Source: Chitinophagales bacterium (GTDB lineage: Bacteria; Bacteroidota; Bacteroidia; Chitinophagales; Saprospiraceae). From it: 64,000 nt of DNA. Of this stretch, positions 44,773 through 53,900 are shown piece by piece. The position numbers and the translations under genes are program-made. The stretch is taken from NCBI GenBank assembly GCA_013298845.1, contig JAAFJN010000005.1, positions 84,908 through 148,907 on the forward strand, written 5' to 3'. The first letter of the stretch is position 1. Every line of letters starts with the position of its first letter. The notes beneath the pieces are model-generated. The model saw only the letters and a list, made by a program, of their open reading frames with translations. It ran no database searches and was not told where the DNA came from.

Positions 44773-44851
44773 CAAATGTATACCCATTGCTTTCATTTAC
44801 GCATCTCAAAATGGTCATAGGTTATAACCAAATCTGTCATATTTTATGACA
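44773..44851 (-). promoter_or_regulatory. Promoter-like box and two more palindromes upstream of RHS
   Basis: TACATTTG (44780-44773) matches the Bacteroidota -7 element. Further upstream lie GGTTATAACC (44819-44828) and TGTCATA-TTT-TATGACA (44835-44851), a perfect 7-base inverted repeat. The cluster suggests a regulated promoter. The remaining bases to 45093 are AT-rich with no gene seen. Confidence 0.4.
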
Positions 44852-45093
44852 AAGACAACTAAGGTGTTAATTTTTTACCAACCTTTAAATTCTGTTTCAT
44901 AAAATTTTATTTAATTAATTATTTTATATAAATCATATTAACTTTTAAAATTTATCTTTCATTTCGGTGCCTGCATCTTGAGTACACAAAGATGAGATAA
45001 CAAAGCAGTTCATATTTTCACGATATTTTGTGTGGCAAGCCAGCATATTTTTTGATTTAAAATCATTCCTGTCCTGCCAAATGACAAGAAAAA

Positions 45094-46101
45094 TCATGCC
45101 GGATTAGAGATAGCACTGTTCAGGCGATTGAAATAAATTCTGCGGAGGTGTTCGCTTTCTTCGCTAATTTTCACGCTGTTTCGCCGGATATTTTGCATCC
45201 ATTGTTGTGTATAGCCAACAAATGAGGGATCGGTACTATATAGGAAATTGGGGTCATCGAATATGGAATAAACCCCGCTGTGCTGGCTGCTTTCTGCTAA
45301 AATGGTAATATTACTGGGTGCCATGATGTTATGATACAACTCAAATTTACCACAAAGCGCATTGTTATGGGGCCCTTTTTGGCTGGCCAACCACTTAACG
45401 CCTTCCTTTGCCATATTATATTGGTGTTCACAGAGCGCATTTAACTGCTCTATAAGTACTTGTGCAACAACTGGGCTAGCGATTTGGCCCGTAGCCGTAA
45501 AATGGTGTATCTGTTTTACAATATTGTAGTAAATATCATCGGTCCAAAACTCAATACTTGGAAGAGCAGCATAGCCTTGTCCGATTGGGCGCATAAGTTC
45601 ATCGTATAATTCGCGTTCGGGAAAAGTATCGGGATCGAATCGTATCTTCTCAGTATAAGGCAATTCCCAGTTGATGCGGGCGTAAGTAAATAATTTGAAC
45701 AGGGCCAGTTCTCTGAAATTAAGGCAATAAAAAAAAGGCAATTCATCGGTAGAAAACCAGAGTTGAAGACCAGGCAACTTACTCAACTGCCGAAAATGGG
45801 CGTCAATATTACTCATAAATTCCCGTCCCGAACGCACGCGCCGTGTAAGAGCCTGCATCCTGAAATAGCCTTCCTGAGATTGCGAAGCAAACACAAGCTC
45901 GCTGTTGATTTGAAAATGCTGGATTAGTATCAGCAATTCTTCTAAACTTAAAGTTTTGGAGCCGTTGATCCGGCTATAGACCGCGCTTTTGTTAAGTGAC
46001 AAGACTTCGCACAAAACGGGGAGGGCTTTTTTTTCGCCCATTTGGACCATTATCAGTCTAAACAAAGTTTGTTGTACTTGTTCGGTGGCAGTAATTTCCA
46101 T
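45094..46101 (-). CDS. Helix-turn-helix-like regulator, function unknown
   Basis: 335 residues from the ATG at 46101 (MEITATEQVQQTLFRLIMV); the longer open frame upstream is not needed. Residues about 20-60 (KALPVLCEVLSLNKSAVYSR, INGSKTLSLEELLILIQHF) form a helix-turn-helix resembling Xre/BetR-type domains. The remaining ~270 residues are a helical region of unknown family with LFSTDEL-type aromatic patches and WLASQKGPHNNALCGKFELY. Such proteins in Bacteroidota are thought to be transcription regulators. It faces the same way as the RHS gene, 388 bases upstream of its ATG; control of RHS is a guess. Confidence 0.65.
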   Translation of the reverse strand: MEITATEQVQQTLFRLIMVQMGEKKALPVLCEVLSLNKSAVYSRINGSKTLSLEELLILIQHFQINSELVFASQSQEGYFRMQALTRRVRSGREFMSNIDAHFRQLSKLPGLQLWFSTDELPFFYCLNFRELALFKLFTYARINWELPYTEKIRFDPDTFPERELYDELMRPIGQGYAALPSIEFWTDDIYYNIVKQIHHFTATGQIASPVVAQVLIEQLNALCEHQYNMAKEGVKWLASQKGPHNNALCGKFELYHNIMAPSNITILAESSQHSGVYSIFDDPNFLYSTDPSFVGYTQQWMQNIRRNSVKISEESEHLRRIYFNRLNSAISNPA

Positions 46102-46253
46102 GAATCGTGGAGAAATGAGTATTGAGATTGATGATTTTCCGGCAAAGATGGAAACAAAAAAGCAGAAATCCACAAATGCGCGAACATTTTGTATAAAAGG
46201 AGATAGTAAATTTGTGGCATTAAATTCTTTTACATCACAAAGCAAAAAACACC

Positions 46254-46700
46254 ATGGATTTCTACGAAATTTTCAACTCAAAATCTCATAAAGTAACGCT
46301 ACTGTTGCCTGTAATATTACTCCTCCATTTATATCCCTGTAAGGGATATGATGGTTTCTGGGTTCCGAATGTACAAATAGCGAACGTTTAAGTAGGGCAG
46401 TTTAGTTTCAAGAAATGATTTGGTGCTTCCGGCATCTAATGAAGAAACAAAATATGCTCTTAATATAAAGAAAGATACCCCTTCCGCCAAAATCCAGAAG
46501 ATATAACTGCGCTTAAAACAACAATTATTATTTTAAAGGTCTTGCAGTATTAGAAAATAACCTTTGTTTCGGTTTATTCTATTCCAGCATTACAAATGTG
46601 GCCTCAAAGCGAATTAAAACTGTACTTTACAATCAATAACACAGGTAAAGTAGTATTCAACCTACGAGTAAGCTCTATCACTATAAACAAAAATTAAAAG
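46254..46700 (+). pseudogene. Decayed coding region, lipoprotein-like start
   Basis: Forward-strand frames read MDFYEIFNSKSHKVTLLLPV, then ILLLHLYPCKGYDGFW and a stop at 46389-46391; a second frame gives ASNEETKYALNIKKDTPSAK (about 46431-46496) and a third PALQMWPQSELKLYFTINN then TGKVVFNLRVSSITI (about 46588-46694). Together they look like one lipoprotein gene broken by frameshifts and deletions. The parent family is not recognised. It lies in an 803-base region between two regulator genes. Confidence 0.45.
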
Positions 46701-46799
46701 ACTGATGCCGAAAATTACATAGGTTATGTCTTATCTCTTTACATTCCGAGGATTCTTATACAACAAAAATATGATAAACGAATACAGTACTTGGGGATA

Positions 46800-46904
46800 G
46801 TGAATTATCATAATAAATTTAATTTAATTAAAATATAATAATATTATTTTTATAAAAATTTTATTATTATTAATAATTTAAAATATAATAAAAAAATTAA
46901 TTAT
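46800..46904. other. Very AT-rich leader of the XRE gene
   Basis: About 100 bases made almost only of A and T (TTTAATTTAATTAAAATATA and similar), with several short inverted matches (AAAATTTT). It directly precedes the ATG of the XRE regulator at 46905 and may contain its promoter and operators, but nothing specific can be read. Confidence 0.4.
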
Positions 46905-47294
46905 ATGAATAGTATTCTCAACTCAATTAAAAAATTGCGGTACGAAAAAAACTGGTCCCAACAAGGGCTTGCCAATTCTGTACCCGGGCTGTCTCAACCG
47001 GTTTTAAGTAAAATTGAAAACGGCACCAGAACCCTAAAACCAAATTCAACATTGGCCATCCGAATTGCGGAGGCTCTTAATGTTAGCGTTGAGGACTTAT
47101 TTAACCCGGATCTAAAAAAACAAATCAGTGAAGAAGTTGTAACGCGACAAGAGTTACTCCACTTACAAGAAGAAATGAAAAATCTAGCGCTTAAAAATGA
47201 ATACCTGAGCCAAGTTATTGTTGAACTAACCCAAAAAAGTCAACAAATATTAGTTTTGCTAAGCGGAGAACCCGCACAACCCATTCTGATTTAA
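46905..47294 (+). CDS. XRE-family DNA-binding protein with coiled-coil tail
   Basis: 129 residues. The first ~65 are a Cro/CI-type helix-turn-helix (IKKLRYEKNWSQQGLANSV, LSQPVLSKIENGTRTLK, ALNVSVEDLFNP). The rest is a helix rich in Glu, Leu, Gln (RQELLHLQEEMKNLALKNEY), probably a dimerising coiled coil. It is a small single-domain regulator like those in phage or toxin-antitoxin contexts, though no partner toxin is adjacent. Convergent with dnaJ. Confidence 0.88.
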   Translation: MNSILNSIKKLRYEKNWSQQGLANSVPGLSQPVLSKIENGTRTLKPNSTLAIRIAEALNVSVEDLFNPDLKKQISEEVVTRQELLHLQEEMKNLALKNEYLSQVIVELTQKSQQILVLLSGEPAQPILI

Positions 47295-47330
47295 TTGGTG
47301 TATGAGGAGTTTAACCTCCCCCCCACAAAC

Positions 47331-47363
47331 AACAAACCCCAATCCAACGGATCAGGGTTTGTT
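47331..47363. terminator. Hairpin between convergent XRE and dnaJ genes
   Basis: AACAAACCCCAATCC pairs with GGATCAGGGTTTGTT around AAC (two mismatches). It lies between two converging stops and may serve both directions. A T run is lacking, so strength is uncertain. Confidence 0.45.
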
Positions 47364-47382
47364 ACGGATACCATAGCGGATA

Positions 47383-48552
47383 TTACCCGCCAAACATATC
47401 TCTCAACTTATCAAAAAAGCCTTTGTCCTCGCGTTCGGGTTGGGGCTTAAAATTGGGCATATCTTTTAGTTTTTCCAATAATTTGCGCTCCTCGTCGGTC
47501 ACTTTTTTGGGTGTCCACACGTTGACGTGGATCAATTGATCGCCGCGCTGGTAACTTTGTACGCGGGGCAAACCTTTTTCCCGAAGCCGCAAAACTTTGC
47601 CGGATTGGGTGCCGGGTGGTATTTTCATCCGCGCTTTGCCGTCGAGGGTAGGTACTTCCACCTGCGCACCGAGAGCGGCATCGGCGATATTGAGGAATAA
47701 CTCGTAAATGATATTTTGACCGTCGCGGGCAAATTCCTCGTGTGGTATTTCTTCAATGCCAATAATCAAATCGCCCGGATAACCACCTTTGGCGCCCGCG
47801 TGCCCTTTCCCCGACATGGACAACTGAATTTCGTCGTTCACCCCGGCGGGAATTTTGATGTCAATCACTTCTTCACCGTACACGCGGCCATCTCCTTTGC
47901 ACACGTTGCACGGGTTTTTAATGGTTTGTCCCGAACCGTTGCAAGTGGGGCATTGGGTAGCGCTTTGCATGGCCCCAAAAGGCGTTTGTACAATGCGATT
48001 AATCATACCCGAACCCCGGCAGGTGGTACAAGTACTGGTACTGGACGAGTCTTTGGCCCCCGATCCGCTGCACGTATTGCAGGTGACCTGCTTTTTTACC
48101 TTAATTTTTTTATCAACGCCGGTGGAAATCTCCTCTAAGGTCATTTTTACCCGAATGGACAAATTACCGCCGCGTTCGCCCTGTGAACGACCGGCACCAC
48201 CGCCCCGACGACCGGCACCGCCGAAAAATTGCGAAAAAATATCTTCTTCAAAACCCGCCCGGCGGAGAATATCCTCAAAATCCATGCCCTGGAAACCACC
48301 GCCACCGCGTGGCCCGCTGCCCATATTGTCAACCCCGGCGTGCCCATAACGGTCGTAAGCGGCGCGTTTTTGGTCGTCGCTCAATACGTCGTACGCTTCG
48401 GCAGCCTCCTTAAATTTCTCCTCGGCGGCTTTATCCCCCGGATTTTTGTCCGGGTGAAACTCAATGGCTTTTTTGCGGTAAGCCTTTTTTATATCATCAG
48501 CGTTGGCCCCTTTTGCGACGCCAAGTACCTCGTAATAATCTCGTTTTGCCAT
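47383..48552 (-). CDS. dnaJ: Chaperone DnaJ (Hsp40)
   Basis: 389 residues from the ATG at 48552 ([19 protein letters not shown]). J domain with the HPD tripeptide ([11 protein letters not shown]), Gly-rich segment ([12 protein letters not shown]), then four zinc-finger repeats ([38 protein letters not shown]) and the C-terminal substrate-binding domains. It delivers clients to DnaK and stimulates its ATPase. grpE lies 46 bases upstream on the same strand; dnaK is not in the window. Confidence 0.97.
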   Translation of the reverse strand: MAKRDYYEVLGVAKGANADDIKKAYRKKAIEFHPDKNPGDKAAEEKFKEAAEAYDVLSDDQKRAAYDRYGHAGVDNMGSGPRGGGGFQGMDFEDILRRAGFEEDIFSQFFGGAGRRGGGAGRSQGERGGNLSIRVKMTLEEISTGVDKKIKVKKQVTCNTCSGSGAKDSSSTSTCTTCRGSGMINRIVQTPFGAMQSATQCPTCNGSGQTIKNPCNVCKGDGRVYGEEVIDIKIPAGVNDEIQLSMSGKGHAGAKGGYPGDLIIGIEEIPHEEFARDGQNIIYELFLNIADAALGAQVEVPTLDGKARMKIPPGTQSGKVLRLREKGLPRVQSYQRGDQLIHVNVWTPKKVTDEERKLLEKLKDMPNFKPQPEREDKGFFDKLRDMFGG

Positions 48553-48598
48553 AACTATTAGATAAAGTGCCACCGTTTGCGGGCGGCCTTTGAGTCAA

Positions 48599-49183
48599 TT
48601 ATTTTCCGGTAACTACTTTGGCGAAGCGAATCATGCGCTCGCCCAACAGGTATCCGGGTTCCAGCACATCCACAATTTTGCCTTTTAGTTCTTCGTTGGG
48701 AGCGGGAATTTCGGTTACGGCCTCCTGCTGATCGGGGTTAAAGGCATCACCGGGTTTGAGGTCCAGCACCTGAAGCCCTTTGCCACGCAGGGTATTCACC
48801 AATTTGTTGTGAATGAGCACCATACCTTCGCTGAGACCGCCGTTTTTCTGGGCGCGTTCAAAATCATCCAATACCGGTAACAACGACGACAAAATATCGC
48901 GACCGGCAGATTGAATCATTTCCACGCGCTCGCGGGCGGTGTGGCGTTTGTAATTTTCAAAATCGGCGGCGAGGTACAGGTATTTTGCCTTGGCATCGTC
49001 CAATTGTTTTTGTAATTCTGCCAATGCCTCATTGTTGTCAGCCGTTTCGGGGCTGTCATTTTGGCCAGTGTTGTCCTGTTCAGTTGCCATATTTGTTTCC
49101 GTAACGTCCTGATCGGCGTTTGGTTCCGTTGTTATTTGATCTTTTTCCTGCATGGAAAATATTTTTTTAAAAAATTGTTGCAT
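48599..49183 (-). CDS. grpE: Nucleotide exchange factor GrpE
   Basis: 194 residues from the ATG at 49183 (MQQFFKKIFSMQEKDQ), which has AAGGGGAGCAGG about 8 bases upstream; an ATG at 49153 is an alternative. An acidic, disordered N-terminus is followed by the long dimerising helix (NNEALAELQKQLDDAKAKYL, FENYKRHTARERVEMIQSAG) and the C-terminal beta domain (LKGKIVDVLEPGYLLGERMI). It exchanges ADP on DnaK. Same strand and just upstream of dnaJ. Confidence 0.94.
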   Translation of the reverse strand: MQQFFKKIFSMQEKDQITTEPNADQDVTETNMATEQDNTGQNDSPETADNNEALAELQKQLDDAKAKYLYLAADFENYKRHTARERVEMIQSAGRDILSSLLPVLDDFERAQKNGGLSEGMVLIHNKLVNTLRGKGLQVLDLKPGDAFNPDQQEAVTEIPAPNEELKGKIVDVLEPGYLLGERMIRFAKVVTGK

Positions 49184-49235
49184 TAAATTAGCCTGCTCCC
49201 CTTGCTGCAATTTTTATGCCCTTCGGCGGATGGTG

Positions 49236-50072
49236 TCATTTTGGCAGAACCGCCAAAACGCCTTTAATAACGGTGCTCATCCCCGGTTCAGCGGCCATGG
49301 CGGTGGCAATGACCTCATCCACCGTCGTTTCTCGAATGCGCGAGGGCGGAAAAGCGACGTTGGTCACCATCGAAATCATCAGCACTTTGAGGCCGCTGTG
49401 CCGGGCGACCAGTACTTCCGGGATGGAAGACATGCCGGTGCAGTCGCTCCCCAAACCGCGCAACATGGCGTACTCGGCAGGGGTTTCCAAATTGGGGCCG
49501 GACAGCGCCGAATACACGCCTTCGGTGGCCCGAATGCCGTTGGCGCGGGCAATGTCTAATGCGCGTTGGCGCAAAGTGGCATCGTAGGTTTGGGAAAGGT
49601 CGGGGAACCGTGGCCCGAGGCGTTCGTCGTTGGGGCCGCGCAGCGGGTTCTCCGGCAACAAATTGATGTGGTCGCGCACAATCACCAAATCGCCGTTTTG
49701 TAAATGCGGATTTACCCCACCGGAAGCATTGGTGATGATGATTTGTTCCACGCCCAAGGCTTTCAGTACCCGAATGGGAAAGGTCACCTGTTGCATGGAC
49801 CAGCCTTCGTACCAGTGAAAACGGCCCGCCATAGCCACCACGGGTTGCCCTTCGAGGTGCCCAAAAATAAGTTGACCCTTGTGGCTCTCGACGGTGCTGC
49901 GGGCAAAATGCGGAATGGACGCGTACGGTACCGCGCAAACGGGTACAATATCGTCGGCCAAACGACCCAATCCCGTTCCTAATACAATCCCGGTGTGGGG
50001 CTGAAAATCGGTGATGGTGCGCAAATACGCCGTTGCTTCGGCAATTTGGTCGAAGAGATTAAGACCGTCCAT
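49236..50072 (-). CDS. punA: Purine nucleoside phosphorylase (PNP-I family)
   Basis: 278 residues. Phosphate-binding GIVLGTGLGRLADDI, VESHKGQLIFGHLEGQPV and AGRFHWYEGWSMQ, base-pocket IITNASGGVNPHLQNGDLV, and SALSGPNLETPAEYAMLRGL with MSSIPEVLVARH are trimeric PNP signatures. It splits purine nucleosides to base and ribose-1-phosphate for salvage. Its start overlaps the peptide deformylase stop by 14 bases. Confidence 0.95.
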   Translation of the reverse strand: MDGLNLFDQIAEATAYLRTITDFQPHTGIVLGTGLGRLADDIVPVCAVPYASIPHFARSTVESHKGQLIFGHLEGQPVVAMAGRFHWYEGWSMQQVTFPIRVLKALGVEQIIITNASGGVNPHLQNGDLVIVRDHINLLPENPLRGPNDERLGPRFPDLSQTYDATLRQRALDIARANGIRATEGVYSALSGPNLETPAEYAMLRGLGSDCTGMSSIPEVLVARHSGLKVLMISMVTNVAFPPSRIRETTVDEVIATAMAAEPGMSTVIKGVLAVLPK

Positions 50073-50628
50073 TAAAGAAACGCATTTTGTATTCGGTGCG
50101 CACTTTTCCGGTTTTAATGGCCTCTAATTTGCGTTGAATCAGGCGTCTTTTCAAAGGTTTTAACCGCTCGGTAAACAAAATGCCTTCCAAGTGATCGTAT
50201 TCGTGTTGAATAACGCGGGCGTTAATACCGTTGAAAGTGGCCTCGTGGTGTTCAAAATTTTCGTCCTGCCAGCGGATGCGAATAATAGAATCGCGCTCCA
50301 CATCGCCGCGAATATCGGGGATGCTCAGGCAGCCTTCTTCGTACGAGAAGGTATCGCCGGTTTCTTCAATTATTTGGGCGTTAATAAACACCTTTTTAAG
50401 AGGCTCGTCGTTTTCGCGCACTGTTTTGCGTTCTACTTGCGTGGTATCGGCCAAAAAAAGGCGAATACTGAGGCCAATCTGTGGTGCGGCCAGCCCCACT
50501 CCGTCGGCGTGGTACATGGTTTCCCACATATTTTCCAGCAGAACGGACAATTCGGGGTAATCAGGCGTAATGGGTTCAGCAACTTTTTTTAACACAGGCT
50601 GCCCCAGCGCATATATTGGTAATATCAT
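50059..50628 (-). CDS. def: Peptide deformylase
   Basis: 189 residues. All three family motifs are intact: GVGLAAPQIGLS, EEGCLSIPDIRG (Cys ligand) and VIQHEYDHLEGILF (HExxH zinc/iron site). It removes the formyl group from new proteins. First gene of a pair with the phosphorylase. A C-terminal extension of about 30 basic residues (LKRRLIQRKLEAIKTGKVR) is normal for Bacteroidota. Confidence 0.96.
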   Translation of the reverse strand: MILPIYALGQPVLKKVAEPITPDYPELSVLLENMWETMYHADGVGLAAPQIGLSIRLFLADTTQVERKTVRENDEPLKKVFINAQIIEETGDTFSYEEGCLSIPDIRGDVERDSIIRIRWQDENFEHHEATFNGINARVIQHEYDHLEGILFTERLKPLKRRLIQRKLEAIKTGKVRTEYKMRFFNGRS

Positions 50629-50737
50629 CGTGTGTGCTTGTTCAAAATGGGCGGCAAAATTACAAAATCTTTGGTATTTTATGGGCTTCCTGGCAAAAAT
50701 CTTGGCTTGATTATTGCAACGTCACTGTATCGCCGAA

Positions 50738-50863
50738 CCCCGTTCGGCGCACGTCACGGCCCTAAAGAAATGATTTTGCCACCGTGGTGTACCGCCACCA
50801 CCCCGTTCGGCGCACGTCACGACCCTGATGAAATGATTTTGCCGCAATGGAATATTTTAAACC
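50738..50863. repeat. Two tandem copies of a 63-base unit
   Basis: CCCCGTTCGGCGCACGTCAC, then CTAAAGAAATGATTTTGCC, starts at 50738 and again at 50801 (with GACCCTGATG in place of GGCCCTAAAG). The first ~50 bases of each unit are nearly identical; the short remaining part differs. The period of 63 is a multiple of three, but the forward open frame across it (50632-50895) has no start context or recognisable product. The rest of the 301-base spacer shows no gene. Confidence 0.6.
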
Positions 50864-50929
50864 ATCGTGGCGTTTTTAAAAACTACTTAGATTAATCCCG
50901 GCGCATTTCGGCCAAACTACCTCATTCAA

Positions 50930-53900
50930 ATGTATCGTCTGCTTATTTTTTGTTTTGTACTGATTGCAAGTCCGCTGGTATTGCGGGCAAATTGCGTAGC
51001 ACCTTCACTGCTCGCCGTGGCCCAGGTAACCGATTCTACGGCCACCCTCACCTGGACCGACGTGGGCGATGCCTACGAACTGGAGTTGCGACGGGTGAAT
51101 GAATCTTTTACGGGCGTACCTACGCACGCCATTCCGGGCGATCCGCCGTTTATGCTCTCGGCACTCGTTCCCGGCGAACAATACAAATTTCGCGTGCGCA
51201 CCGTGTGCACGAGCGGCGGTTTTAGTTTGTGGTCGTTGCAACGGACTTTTGCCACTCAACTCAACAACGAACGGCCTTGTCCCCTCGATTTTACCCTGCG
51301 TGACACCACCTGTTCCACCACCAGCCAGTTTTTTACCATTCATACCCACAACGCGCCCGGCAACCAATTGGGCACCAATGTATTTATCAAAGGCCTGCGT
51401 TTGGTGTTATCGCATCCGTGGCGGTCGGACCTGCGTATGTGGTTGCACAGCCCCGATGGTACGCGCATACAAGTGGTAGGTGGCCTCAATGCGGGTGACC
51501 AAAACCTCGGTAACCCGACCGGAAACGGCAACTGCGGCCAATACCTCGAACTCACCGACGACGCCAGCGCTCCTTTGCTGAGTGCCGCCGCCGAACAAGA
51601 TAATATTACCGGTTTTTGGCGGGCATTGAACCCGCTTTCCGGTTTTCATAACGATCAAAACCCCAACGGACTTTGGCAATTGGAAATTTGCGACAGCAAA
51701 CTCAACCATACGGGTAAATTGCGGTTGGTTCAACTCATTTTTGAAGCCGCCATGTGCCCCGCTCCACCCGCTTTATCCTTGTCCAATGTACAAATTAACG
51801 GCGTGGACGTCGCCTGGGATACCAGCGGTTTGCAAGGTGATACCCTCGAAATCGCATATGGCCCCAAAGGATTTACCCCCGAAACGAGTGGAACGACCCT
51901 TTTGGTAGACGCCAGTACGCCGCAGCCCTTGACCCTGTACAACCTCGCGACGTTACAACAATACGATGTTTTTGTGCGCCAACGTTGCGCGCCCAGTGGT
52001 GTTTGGAGCGGTTTTTCGGCCCCGGCCACCTTTTTTACGGTGTGTCCGGCGGCGATTAGTGAATCTTTTGACAATTTAAATACCTGCCCAACGGGCTGCA
52101 CCGATCCTTGTCCGCTGCCCGGTATTTGGCAAAATATGCCCGGCGACGATTACGAATGGAAAATCCGCAGCGGCGCGGGAATCACCTGGCCAACGGCGGG
52201 GCCTTCGGCGGCCAGCGGCGGGAGTGGGAACTATTTATTTTTCCGAAATTCCTGCACGCCGTCCGGGGCCAACGGTAAAAAAGCCATTTTGCGCACCCGT
52301 TGCCTCGATATTTCGGCCCCGGCTGGCCCACCTTGCCATTTTTCCCTCGATATTTACATGAATACCAAATTGGGGCAAATGGGCAGTTTATCCCTCGAAG
52401 GCAGCACCGACGGCGGCCAAACCTGGCAAACCATCCAAACCTGGAGCGGCAACCGGGGCAAACAGTGGCGGCGCGAATTTGTAAACCTCGCCGCTTACGA
52501 CGGCCAAACGGCGTTGTTCCAACTCACGGCCACGGGCGTTTTTGGGGCTTACGGCGATATTGCGCTCGATAACCTGGTGTTTTACGGCGCAACACCCGCC
52601 GGTACCCCCGATTACTTTTTTTACCGCGATGCCGATGCCGACGGGTTTGGCAGTACCACCAACCGCATTATAAGTTGTTCGCCAACGGCGCCGGTTGGGT
52701 ACATTTCCATTGCGGGCGATTGCAACGATAACAACGCCGCCATCCACCCCAATGCCACCGAAATCACCTGCAACGGCATAGATGATAACTGCAACGGTAG
52801 CGCCGATGATAACTTTATTCCCACGCCCGTTGTGCTCGCCGCGCCCTCGGTATGTCGGGGCGAAGCAGCGGAGTTGAGCATTGGTACGCCGGCCTTGGGG
52901 CAATATTTTTGGTTCGATGCCCCCACGGGTGGGCAATTGCTCGCCACGGGGACGGATTTAACGGTGTTCAACGTTCAAAATAACCTCAACGTGTGGGTCG
53001 TGGATAGTTTTGCCACGGGCGGCTGCGCGAGTGCGCGTACGCCGGTGAGTGTTCTTTTGCTCGAAAAACCCGACCTGAAACTGGGCCTTGCGCCCGAAAT
53101 TTGTTTTGGTACGAGTCTATTGTTCAACAGTTTACAAATCAACGATATTGCGCAAACACCCGGCATCCTGACTTTTCACAATGCCTGGCCGGTGTCACCG
53201 TCGAACCAAATCAACGGCGGGGCCATTACTCCGATGGCCAATACGTTTGTGTACGCGCAAAAATTGGCCAATAACGGTTGCGCCGACGTTATTGTCGTGG
53301 GCATTACCGTACACGATTTGCCTTTTGTAGAAATCACCAATGGCGACAGTTTGGCTTTGTGCAAAGGAAAAACCATTGAATTAAATACCTTTGGTTCGGG
53401 CGACACGCCTTTAAATTACCAATGGAGCAATGGTTTTTTTCAAAAAAACGTCCAAATAACGGCCAATGGTACCGGATTTAGCACAACTACCTACACCGTT
53501 ACCATCACCGATGCCAATGGCTGTACCGGCAAAGATGCCATTAAAATTACCTCTTTGCCGGGCGTGTCCCAAACCAACGTCACCGCCGTGCAAAACGTAG
53601 GTTTCTGCGGTGGTAACAACGGCAGTATTTCGCTTCAGGCCCTCGATGGTAATGCGCCTTATACCTTCCAATGGTCGGGTCCCAACCAAACCACCGGCAC
53701 CGTCACGGGTGTTCCGGCCGGGGGCGGAACCATTGGCGGACTCACCCAAGGCGGTTACCGCGTTACCGTCACCGATGCCACGGGGTTGGGTTGTTCGATG
53801 GTATTGCCCTCTTTTGTCCTCAACGCGCCGGGATTAACCGTTTCGGCCCCGGTCATTACCCAGCCGACTTGCCCCGGTGGAACGGGCAGTATCAGCGTAA

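Noticed and set aside
50632-50895. 87-codon forward open frame over the 63-base tandem repeat
   Set aside because: Caused by the repeat period being a multiple of three; no start context, signal or similarity recognised.
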